Assembly: GCF_963678635.1 (NCBI RefSeq)
Contig: NC_087065.1
Span: forward strand, 26,309,254 to 26,373,253
DNA from: Symsagittifera roscoffensis
Lineage: Eukaryota; Xenacoelomorpha; Acoela; Convolutidae
DNA: 64,000 bases
Reading direction: 5' to 3'
Part shown: positions 24,701 to 36,700 of the stretch, piece by piece
Layout of the letters: the number at the start of each line of letters is the position of its first letter
Numbering within the stretch: the first letter of the stretch is position 1
The notes under the pieces: generated by a model
The model's database searches: none
What the model was told of the DNA's origin: nothing
The model's input: the letters and a program-made list of their open reading frames with translations, nothing else
Position numbers and translations under genes: made by a program

Positions 24701-27700
24701 GCTTCACCGATCCATCTTTCTTTACCGTTCTCACTATTGGAGAGACGAAATATCGGTCCGAACAATCAACAAGTTTTTCTATATGCCCTTGTTGCAACAG
24801 CTTGTCTATTTCCAGATCTACTTTTTCTTGCAACGTTATTGGTACACGCCTACCCTTTTGTTGGATCGGTACGAGAGTTTTAAAAAAATTCTGCTTGGAC
24901 CTTAATGTCGGTTTTTGACAACACGTGTAAAAAGTTGTGTAAACTGCTTACTTAAGTAGTCCTGCCATTGATCCAGATTGTTTTCTCCCTCGGTTTGCTC
25001 TTCATGAATCTCCATCACCGGCTCCCTTGGTGCCCTTTGAACCAGCTGTAGCCGCAATTCAGCCATAAGATCCCGACTAATTATTGACGGGCGGTTTCCT
25101 CCAATCACTTCGATGGCTGCTACCGTCTTCCACCCGTTTGAAGTCAATTGCACGGTCATAGTCTTCAATAGGCTCAGCGGATTGTTATTGTAATCACGGA
25201 ATTCTTGATCCTCTGGTGCTAATTCACTTAGATGTACTCCGGTGGTGCCCAATGTCCTCCTTAGCTCACCAATTGTAAAGATAGATATTGGCGACCCGCT
25301 GTCAATCCATACACTCGTTCTCTTTCCATGTCTTGCGATCGGCAGTTTAGCACCTGCAACCCTCAATTCTGTTTTGTTTCTTGTTTTAATAGACATGACT
25401 AAATAATCCCCCGAACTGTCCGAGTCCTAAGATTGATGTTGTTTTGGAGGCGAGGTGTTAACCCATTCCACCGAAGTGTCTTGTTGGGATACGTTTTCGT
25501 CCATGTCCTCCTGATCGTACTGGTAATGATCGTCCTGCCCTTGGATTACCCCGACTGATTGGCGCCCTCGGCTGTTACTTTTAGCTCGACACGTTCGCTC
25601 AAAATGGCTTATTTTCTTGCAAAAATCACAAGTTGCTCCGTTCGCGGCGCATTCGTTCATATGGTCCCTAGTGAAACCGGGTTTATCGCAATTGTAGCCT
25701 TTCCGTTCGCCTGTATTTCACCCTCCTCAGAATTGTCTACTTCCTTAGTTCTGTGCTGTTCCGCGCCCTCGGCTATTCCGATATCCCCCTCGAATTGCAC
25801 ACACTGGTTCTGTTTTAGTTTGAAATCCTCCTGCCATCGGTGCGCTTGTTCCACCGGCGCCTCCGGACGTCGACACATGTCTTCGCATATTTGTCTCCCC
25901 TTTCGTAGGACAGCGCTATCCGGTATGCCTTCTCCGGTGTTTTCGTTTCGCGACATAGCTCGTTTTGGGCCTCCCTGTTTGTCATATTTACAATAAATAC
26001 ATCTCTGAGTATCCTGGACTCCGACGTTCCAAACAAACACCGGGCTGCTAGCCCGCTAAGAATAGAGTGGAACTGCTCCAAAGATTCACCGATACGTTGT
26101 TTGCGAGAAAGTAGTTGGAACACATCGTACGTCTCATTCCTCTCCTTCTTAAATTCTTCTTATCGCATCCAACACCCTTGGATATCTCGTTGTCGTTAAA
26201 TCCAAATGGGGCCTTCTTTTATGGAATTCGTCTCGTCCTTTTTCTCCGAGACACAAGTATAAGTTTGATATCAACGTCTGTTCCGACTCCAATCATGGTT
26301 TCCCATCCACCTGTGGTGCTAAGGCCGCGATTTGTGCCGCCGTAAGGTTATCAGCAAAGTAGAAATTTTTCGGATTCAATGAGTGTTTTGCTACCATCCC
26401 CCACTGGAAGCGATTTAGCCAGAATTCCCACAGCATTGGTGTCTCCGCGCATTTTGGTGGCCAAAAAGACTTAATGCTTAATTGATTTTTCCCCCACCTT
26501 GATTTGCTGGCTGCGCCATATTGTAAAGATAATTTCGGTTGTTTAAATTCCAATGTTAAGTAACAACTGTTTGCTAATAAGATCATAAGCGACAACTGAA
26601 ATAGGAGATTACGAAAAGTGGCAAATGCTCCGAAGGTTAGTACCTGTCAACTAAGTCTAGCACCGGTGTAGAGTTGGTTGATTGACAGATGTTATCATGA
26701 ACATAAACTAAACGATAAGTGAACTAATTTAATCACTATGACATGACTAAATTTTTAAACCTTGCGGTTGCGGTTAGCAAGCGTTATCAAATCGGAATAT
26801 AGACTTTTTTCAGGTTAACAATTAATTTAACAAAATCAATGAATCATTTGTGCAACATTCGATTCTGCAGCAAAATTTCTCAATTTCTTGAAAATTCAAA
26901 TTTAACTACTGGTACGAAAACTAGTGAACGGCTAAAGGACTATGCTCGAATCCGATCAGTACCTGTTTTTTTTTTAGCCTAAAATATTTATATCGAACAA
27001 TTATCGGCCGATGGGTTGTCTGCTTATGGGTTGTCGGCTTAGTTTCCTTTTTTAAAACTTTTTTGTGTTGTATGATATAATATTGTAATTGAAAAGGTTT
27101 TTTGAATCTTTGATGTAATTTGTAATTCTTACATTTGCCATTTCCGAAAGCAAGTGTCATGTAATCGGTGACTAGACTTTCTTTTCCGCGAACAACTTTT
27201 CTTACACACTTGTAATTGAATTGATGGTGCTTTATTATCGAACCTTAGCAAATTCCAGGCCCCATTGCACTTGGTCTAGAGGTAATGCAGTTGCCTTTGA
27301 AACCTAATGTCAGGGGTTTGAGTCCCGGCCGGATCTTTTTTCAGTGAAATTCAAATTTTTTCCGCCAAAATTGATAAATCGGATTTTAATTTGTCAGCTT
27401 AGTTGCAACTCCAGTTTTTTTGCGCTGTTAGCAGTTTTCCTCGTAGTTAATTGATTCCTGTAGTTTTTAGAAATTAAAATGGCTGACTGGTATAATTTTT
27501 TTTTTTTTTTGTTTTTGTTTTTTTCGCATAGAAGTTTTATTTGGCCTAAATGATTTTCTGTTTTATTTTGTCGGCTTAATGAATATATTTGGCGTTGGTA
27601 AAAAAAGGTTTTTATTAAATCAGGTTGGTTGATAGTATAAAAGTTAAAAGTGCAAACTTTTTAATCGCTCAAAATTTTTATTTGTTAATAATTTCCTTTG

Positions 27701-30700
27701 ACATTTTTTGCTTTCGGTTTAACTGGTGTCTAACCAGGCTTGTCTGTTTAGTGAACGCTTGAAAAAAACTAAAATCTCGCTTATTGCTAGTGGTTGTGTT
27801 TCTCGTCTGTTTTTCTGAGATACGATTTTCGTATTTCGAAAAAAGTTGATTTTTTTTTGAAAACCAGTTCCTTTGGTAGCTTCTCGTTTTCGGATCGTTC
27901 GGTGTGTAACCGGGTGTTGCGCCTTAGTGGACGCTCAAGAAATGTTTTAACATTCCTTTATGCTAGTTGTTTTGTTTTTCGTCTGTTTTTCTGAGATTAA
28001 TTTTTTGTTATTTCCAAAAAAAATGTTGAATTTTTATATGACAACCATTTTCTTTCGTATTTTTCTTTTCGGATCGATCGGTTTTTAACCACGTGTTGTG
28101 GCTTAGTAGACGCTCGAAAATTAGTAAAAACTTGCTTAATGCTAATTGTTGTTTTTCTCGTTTGGTTTTCTGAGATTGAATTTTTCGTATTTCTATAAAA
28201 TGTTGATTTTTTTTGTGAAAACCATTTCCTTTGGTATTTTTGTTTTCATTTTCGGATCAGTTGGCGTCTAAATTAGTGATGTGGCTCAGTGGTCGCTCAG
28301 AATTGCTTAGTGTTAGTTGTTTTGGTTCTTTTCTGTTTTTCTGAGATTGAATTTTTTGTATTATCCAAAAAAAAATGTTGATTTTTTTTGTGAAAATCAT
28401 TCTCTTTGGTATTTTTGTTTTCAGATCAATTGGCGTCTAACCGTGTGTTGTGGCGTAGTGGACGCGCAAATAATGTTTAAACCTTGCGTAATGCTAGTTG
28501 TTGTAATTCTCGTTTGTTTTTCTGAGATTGAATTTTGCGTATTTCCAAAAAAAAAATAATGATTTTTTTTACTATTTCCTTTGGCATTTTTGTTTTCGGA
28601 TCGATTGGCGTCTAACGAGGGTTTGTTGGCTTAGTGGACGCTCGGAAAATACGAAAAGTTTGCTTAAAGCTGGTGTTTGTGGTTCTTGTATGTTTTTCTG
28701 TGATTGAATTTCAAGTTTTCTCACTTGAAGTTTTTTTCACAATTTTTTTCCATCTTGCTGACCATTTAGTAGTTTGCAATGGTACGCTTTTGTTGTATCG
28801 CAAGGGATGCGACGCTCCGCTTCGCCTTTGTGTTAAAATTGTTTTGGTTGGCCTTTGTGTTAAAATTATGTCAAATTTTTAAGGATTATTTGAAATATTG
28901 CGTCAGCTGTGGTTGTGGGATGTTAATTTCTGAAGTTATCTTGGTCCGTTTTTATTATAACTGTTGTCTTTATTACACTAGCAAAGCTCTCTTTTTTCCA
29001 TTCGGTTGTCTGTATTACACAAAAGTGTGAACGCTCTTTTTTTTGCAATCTAAGTCGCAAATGTTGTTGCGACGCAAATATTGTAGCGACAAAATCGTTC
29101 ATTTTTTATCAATAACCAGCTATTACATACAGCCAATGCTGAGGATATTAACACAGACTTTTATATTACAAATAGCACTTTAGCTTCAAGGTATCATGGA
29201 TCTGTAGCGTAGAGGTAGGGAAGGAGACCAGCAGCAAAATAGGAGGGTTCGAACCTAGGCAGGGTCGGATGGTTTTAATGAACTTTTTCGTATACTAGTT
29301 AAAATGCGACCGCTCTATAAATTGAGGCATGTTAGTTGGCATTTTTTTTTGAAATTGACTGTTACTGCCAATGCGCCATAATTGGCTTGCGGCGTCACTT
29401 AGCAATTATGTAGACTCATAATTAGCGTGCGTCACTTAAGAAATTTTGTAGACTCAAAGTTTTACTCATTCAGTTTTCCCAGTAGCGTTAACTGTCATAT
29501 TTTTGCTTGTGTATGCGAAGTGCAACTTCGCCTCTCGGTAAATCATTTCTGTCTTTTATGAAAGCAGGGCGCTTTGTGTTTCAGTGCAAAGTAGATACAT
29601 TTGAAGCCCTCAAAAAATGCACGAAAAAGTATTTGCTGAGTCAAGACGAAATGAAATTTATTGAGTATTCCCAGCAGCTGTGGTTTGGCATGTTTTCAGA
29701 ACTGACCACTAGCGGAAACGAACTTGTGCTCAAAGAGTGTTATGAATACTTTGCTAGCTTTTTGGAAGTGATTTTTGACAAAACTGTCAAATCGGACGTG
29801 CAGATTGATGTCATGAAAGTCATTCTCAAAGATACAACCAGACATTTTGCCGGAGTCGGAACGAAGACGCACAAATTGACATTGTGTCTTTTTGTACAAT
29901 GCGTGCCTCATGTTGCGACTTCAGATGCTGACTTTGGCTTTTTCTTCGAAGAAGTTTTGGGAAGTATCGTGAAAACGGCAGTGGAGTCAACTCATCAATT
30001 AAGCAAGGTCTGCTCAATCTGAATTATTTGACTTCAATGTGTTTTTGTTATTTACAGAAAAGTTTAATGATAAAATTCTGGTAAAAACACAATTGATGAG
30101 AATTTTATTGATTTGTTGTAGTGTCTTCCTTCTATCAACAATCTTCTAGAAGCTCTTTCCAAATACCCCCAAATCAAATTTCCATCAGAAACTGAGGAAA
30201 AACTGAACCGTCTACTGTTTCTTCTGATGGAAATCTTTCAATCAGCGAGCGAAAAATTAACCTCGGAAGACCGAGTCAAAGATTGTCTGACAGGGTTGAC
30301 GCATTTGGTGAAATTTGACTTGATATCTAAAGCTGACGGGTTTCTCCTTGTTTGTTGGACTGTCATGACTTCTGCTTATTGGAAACTGATGTCAAATGAA
30401 GCGAAATCTCAAATGAACTTTCTTGATCTTTATTTGAACTTATTTAAAGCTATGTTGAAGAATTGCAGTAACGAGACTTTGAATCTAGCTTTTCAGCAGT
30501 TGGTGCATCAGAAACAGAATCTTTTGGAATCGGGCGACAAAAGTAGATCTCTAATCGATTTACAATTTTACCTGATATTGATGCAATGTCCGTGTGAGTT
30601 TGTTGCATCATATGGAATGGCATTGGATTTGCATCTGGACTGTTTGCAGCGCGTCTCTTTTACGCGAGATAGTGAAAGAGCCATTTGCAAAGAAGTTAGG

Positions 30701-33700
30701 GCAAGGACGGAACAGGAGGTCTTTTCATTCTTTCAACACGGTGAACTAGTGTTTGTTAACCGCATTGCCAAGGTATGTATTTAAGAAAGATACTGAATAC
30801 GTTTATCCACGAGGGTCAGGAAGAATATACGAGCTGATCTTTAACCGCTGTTGTTCTTGGCTAGTTTTGCTTCAGCCTTAAGAATTGTTGCCCCGCAAAT
30901 GTAATGGGCTTGAAATGGTAGATGCTCTCGACTACCATGAGTCGTGTTCGTTGATTGGGACAGTAGTTCCAAGCGAGTATCAACCAAAAATTTATGCGTA
31001 CAAAAAAACATTTTTTCGGAATGAGGTGAATAGTTTGTATTCGCGTCATTTTCCTCTTGAATAAATGGTTGTTAATCTAAATTCTTTTTTTCTGAAAAAT
31101 AAAACCTCGTATTAGTCATATTCGCGCAAGTTTCTCAATTAGAGATGCAATAAATTATTCTCCTTGTTTTAGAAAATTCTGACGAATTTCAAAAGCTGTA
31201 TTCAAGAAGAATCACCTAAACTGGAAACTAGGTCGCAGTTTCTTTCTGATTTGCTGCTGGTGTTAACACAGAAGCTCGAAATTAACGATTTTGACCAAGA
31301 GTTTCAAGAAATTTCCGAGAAAGTTCTCTCCGAAAAAAGTGACTGCTTCAATGATACTATTTTTTGCGCCTATTGTCTAAGCGCAACGGAGAAATCATTA
31401 GCAAAGCAGAATTGTATCCCTTTTATTCTGAGTAATCACGATAAGTTTTCATCTCTTTTGCCTGTTCTGATCAACCGATGTGAAGATCTAACACAATATA
31501 TGAGCTACCTTGATATGATTGGCCGAGAAGACTTCATCTTAAACGACCAAGCTAAATGTTGCCAATTGTTGATGACGTGTCATGCACTGATTCGACGTGG
31601 ATATTTGAAGCGACCAATTACAAAAGCGCTTCTTGAGAAATATTTGGGATCTTTGGATGATGGTATGGGAAACTATTTAGCAACTAATTCTTCGATGCTC
31701 GTTAATGGTTTTGATGAAGAAAGAGCTGTCAAACTGAAATTGAAAACTAGGCCGATGTTTGTGCAACAACTGGCCTATGAATTGGTGCCCCAAATTTTGG
31801 ATTTGAAAACCCGGGTCTCACACGACGATGACCCTGCACAGGTGATTGAATGGTTTTTTGTCATCTTAGTTTCCTTATTTCTCAGTATAATTTCGAATGC
31901 GTCAAGGGTTAAATAAAGCTAGCATGATTTTTTGCTGAAAAACATATTTCATTCCTTTTTCATTAAAAGTGTGCACGGGAAAAAATATATCTTTCTATTC
32001 ATCTATCCAATCTAGCTATCTATCTATCTATCTATCTGTGATATCGCTTAGGACCAAAGTAACTAAGTGAAGACAAAGTGTAGATTTCAGACGTCAAATT
32101 AATATGAAATCTTTGTTTTTTTCTACATAGTCTAAGTGCTGTTCTGACTGAGTTCAGTAACTGCGTACTGGAGAACTGAATTCAGTCATGTTACATTTAA
32201 GGTCAGAATAATATAACCTTGAAACAATAGTAACAATATATTCATATAGATAGACATATGCACCTCTCAAGGTTACTGTAGCGTGGCTGCAGCTGCAGCT
32301 ACTGTACCACACTCCCGGAGGACAAATAAATTTTATATCATTACAATAAAATTTTAAATAATACAATATGAGTTTTGAAGCTCGGTTTAATGTGTTTCGA
32401 ACAAATTGAGTCCCTTGGCTCTTCTCCTTTTTTCCAGTTTTAATTCTTTCTTGACTATTATTTTCCCTCCTCTTCTTCCTCCGTCGACTCAAACCGCAGT
32501 GGAAGTCGCCATGGCGCATTCCATGATCGCCTCATATCCAATGATGCATATCCGAACTTCCTTCGGAAATTATGTCGTTCGAAAAGACCCATCTTTGTTT
32601 CTGTAGGTTTGTTCGTGTGGGTTTCAAATATCGCGAGCTTGGGGCGGTACACCTCCAGAGCTGCTTTATTTAGATCCTTTATATCGGCCTCCAAACAGAT
32701 TAATTGCACTGAATGTTTAATGGGATCGCCGTACCTTCTGGGACCCTGGTTCTTCATTTGGCGGCCACTTCGTCTAATCGGGATTGCAGTATCATGTTCG
32801 TCTTTATTCGATTTGTCTGAGAAACCTGGCGTTGTATCTAGCTGGCTTTCCAACGCTGTCTCTTCACTCTACCGAGATGTGAGGATATCTTCCGCCGTTT
32901 TCTGCACCCCGCGTTTCAGTCCCTGGTCCGCCATCTCCCACTCGTCTTTTGTCATATCTTGATTCTGAAAGGCTTCCAGGATTGCCTCTGGGGTTGTCTG
33001 GCGGCTAATCTCTTTCAATGTTTCCGGTTATTTGATCGGGGTGGACGATTTTGAGTTGGTTGATTCCGATGAACCTGGAATTGATGCGGTGTTTTGGGTG
33101 TTGTCTTTGCTGTTTACGACTGCTGAAACAGCTTTTGACCGACGTGCTTCCTGGACTGTAGGCTTTCTATCTTTTTTCACAGGGCTACTGTCGTCCTGAT
33201 GTTTCGGCACCCTCAAAATCGGACCGGCATTATTAGGCTTGGCCTTTTCACCGCGAGGCTTAGTCCTCCCCCTGTCTCGGTGTCTGTAGAAGTGACTCTC
33301 GATGGACTATCTTGAAAACATTTCCTAGCCATATCCCTTTCCGATTTTGGTTGCTGTAACTGCTCGTCGTCAGAATCTTCCCGTTGTGGACTGTTGTTTT
33401 TCTTTTGTTGGTTGTGTTTAGGCACATCGCTTTTAGTATTCTTTGCATTTCTCGAGTTAATCTGTTTTTCCGATGGGGTTACTTTAGTTTTCGATTGGGC
33501 AATATCACTTTTGCGATAAATTGCCCCCGCTGCTGTTTTGACAGTAGACGGCGTCTCAGACGTTACTCTCCCCTTCAACGGATAGGTGAGAGCTTTTTCA
33601 CTCTTTCAGTTCTCGTCTTTTCTAAGCAAAATCGGTGACAAAGTACTGGGATTCTCTACTGGCTTGTCTTCTACGAAGCCCCGCTCCCACGAGTACAAAA

Positions 33701-36700
33701 GCTCATTTCGCAATTCCGGATTAATTGCACTCGTCTCGTCCACGATCCGTCGAATATCACTGGCCGATGCATCTCTGCGGGTGGCGTTCCAACGTGCATT
33801 AGCTTCAAGAAGAATCTGCAATGCCTTGGCCCGATCTGTCTTTTGAGGACTCGATTTGCTGCCCAAACAGTGGGCTAAAGTCTCGACTGTTTGCTCCTTT
33901 AGGCACGATCTTCACATTTTCTCGCAATTGATCGATTCGCTTTTTCAATTGAGAAGCCGTGAGTGCCGATCTCTCCAGGTGCTCTTTATCTAAACGGTCA
34001 GAGTTAACCAAAAATTTATACCTTAATATTTTAAATTCCGTTTTGAGAAGATGTCCAAAGTGAGCTTCGAACGGAGAGCGCTGTATAGTTTTTTGTTTAG
34101 TCCATCTAAGATCTCGTATTATTGTTCTTAGACAAAGCTTTGTTGACGCGACATTTTCATCCAAAAGCATTATTCCCAGTCTTCTCGATGGTTTGAATAG
34201 TTCGTTCGACCAACCCACATCCTCGGTGGTCTCCTACCGGACAAAATTTTTGCTCTATGCTGTTATCTGTACAGAGTTTTTTCATTGCTTTACCATTGAA
34301 CCCGGAAAGTTGGTCAGTTCTTATAGATTCCGGTATTCCATTTGTGTCAATGTAAGTACGTAGGAACTTAATTGATGGTTTCCCCCAGTTGATTTAGTAA
34401 TTTTCATCGTCGGAAATGTTGAATACTGGTCTATTGCTACCAGCAAATATATTTTCTTCCCTTTATGATCTCCCAAAGGTCCCGCATAATGTAATTGTAG
34501 TTCCTGACCCGGCTGCGTTAGCAGTGGTAGCGGTTTGGTAGCATTTTTACGAATGATATATTTAGCATTCTTACCATAGCGGGTGCAGCTTCTACATTCC
34601 TCAGCCAGGTTGACTATATCTTTGTGCATGTGCGGCCACCACAATTAATGGGTCACATTTAACATCGCCTCTTGACCGGGATGACCGCAATGAAATCTTT
34701 TTAGGACCGCTGGGCGCAACTGACATGGTACCATCAGCCGATTGTCAATCAGGATACAGTAGTCCATTACACTTAACTGATGCCACAGCGGATTGGTGTA
34801 CGGATCCATGAAATCAAAGCTGTGGCGGTCGTTCCTCTCAATAACTATACGAAGTCGGTCAATCCAAGTATCCTCCGTGATAAGTTCCGCCAATAAATTT
34901 CTGTCAAATACTCGTGACAGATAGTCGAGCCCTCCTGGTATATCGTTCTTGGCTGCCCGGAGATCCTCTTTCCGTGAGTTATGGCTGATACGTCGTGACA
35001 CCACACTAACTTCTTGACTGTCTTCCGCGCTATCTGCCGTGAGATCAACCTCAACGATGTTCCTCCATCAGTCCTGTAGCTGCAGTTTTCTTCCGCGCTT
35101 AAGCTGACCATTTCCGAGTGGGCCTCAAATTCGAGCTTGTTTTCCGGTCTGTCAGATCTCTCCTTGCCGATAAGATCACAGAACGAAACTAACTTTGGTA
35201 TTATTTCTTCGCCACCGCTGATGAAGAGGTTCCAGTCTCCTTAATCGCAACCACCGATGAAAAAGCTCCAATGTCTTCAACAGCAACCCCTGATATAGAA
35301 GATCCAGTCTCCGCTTGACTTTTTATGGGTTTTCCCATTGTTTTCCACACAACGTGTGGGATATCCGAGTCCGAGCTATCCGAATCTGCCTCTGTTCGTC
35401 TCCGCTCCCCGTTTAATCAACCGGGTTCTTTGGAAAGTCGTTTCCACGACTTCTTCCGTCACCTGATTATGGTCACTGGTGTGTTTGTTATCACTGATCC
35501 TCACCATCTTCTTTGCTTTGTCTTTCTCTGACTTATCTTTGTCCTTGTCCATTTCTCTGTTTCTTTTTTCTGAATTTTTCGAGATTCTCTTGACCAACTG
35601 CTTTGAATGGATAAATTGCATAATTTGTTTGATTTCAATTTTGAAAATCGTGAGGTTTGAACGTTTTCGTTCCGGTCGAGACCTGTTCGTTTTGAACCTA
35701 TTTGGTTGCTATAGCAACCGTGAGATGACGTGTTTTTTGTATTGCTACAACCAGTGTTCCTACCCGAATGTTCTAGAATCTCTTCGTTCCGTTAAGCTCG
35801 TTAGTATCATTTAGTCGGCTGTTCAAGCAGTAGAGAGCCTTATGAAAATTTTCAATTGATGTTACTACGAACTTTTCGTCTAGTTTACACTCTGGCCACG
35901 GTTCCCCTTTTGTCTCTTGATAGGTAATCAACTATTCACATATCCTTCCCAGGTATATGTGCTATCCTGAACTGATATGGTAATAATCTGTCGACCCACC
36001 TAGTGAGTCTAGATTGATACGTTTTATTCGAACGATTCTCACCCACAGCGGATGTGTGTGCTTTGTGGTCCGTAGCTATTATAAACTCCCTGCCCAAGAG
36101 ATAATGTTTAAATCAATCAACTGCCCATACTACTGCTAGCTGTTCAAGTTCGTTTGTCAAAAAGTTTTTCCCTTGGGCATTCAAGTACCGTGATGCAAAT
36201 GCGATGGGCATCCATTCCCCTTCCCCGTTTTTCTGTTCGAGCGTTGCTCCAAGGCCACTGTTGCTCGCATCACATTTAACACGTGTATCTCTCGAGGGGT
36301 TATAATTATTTATTTGAGCATTATTCGCCACCGTTTTTTTGATTTCTTCAAAGACAAGTGAATGTTGTTACCTCCATAAAAAATTTTTCACTGGCATTCT
36401 GATATTTTTCAGTTTCTATTTTTCGTTTTCGTCGCGTAATAATGGTCGAAGTTTATCCGTTAAACTTGCTGCGTGCGGAATTAATTTTGAAAGGTGATTA
36501 ATATTGCCCATAAAGGACCGTAGTTGTTTCAGTGATTTAGGTGGTTTCAAATTAAGTATCTCTTCAGTTTTCGTTACGTTAGGAACAATACCACTTGGCG
36601 ATAGTTTATGTCCGAGCCAGTTGATCTCGGTTTGAAAAAATTCGCATTTGGATAGTTTTAACACTAATTTTTCTTTTTCTAGTTTTTCCAAGACTTCCAA

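Larger units (their letters stand above)
20573..26743 (-). mobile_element. Ty3/gypsy LTR retrotransposon in MMS19 intron 3, antisense
   Basis: Two 222-bp LTRs (20573-20794 and 26522-26743) differ at about ten positions. Read on the minus strand, the LTR begins TGTCATAGTG and ends TTTACA. The primer binding site TGGCGCAGCCAGC lies next to the 5' LTR (26506-26518) and a purine tract AAGGGGAA abuts the 3' LTR (about 20795-20802). The order is gag, protease, RT, RNase H, integrase, then a C-terminal extension. The flanks carry TGACC (left, slightly inside my LTR border) and TGACT (right), a possible imperfect target duplication. Stops and frameshifts throughout suggest it is inactive. Confidence 0.85.

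Noticed and set aside
27255-27345. Functional tRNA gene
   Set aside because: A and B boxes are present, but the stems do not pair properly and the block belongs to a repeat family with several copies.
27700-28760. CRISPR-like array
   Set aside because: Units are about 176 bp and diverged throughout, without short identical repeats separated by unique spacers; the context is an animal intron.
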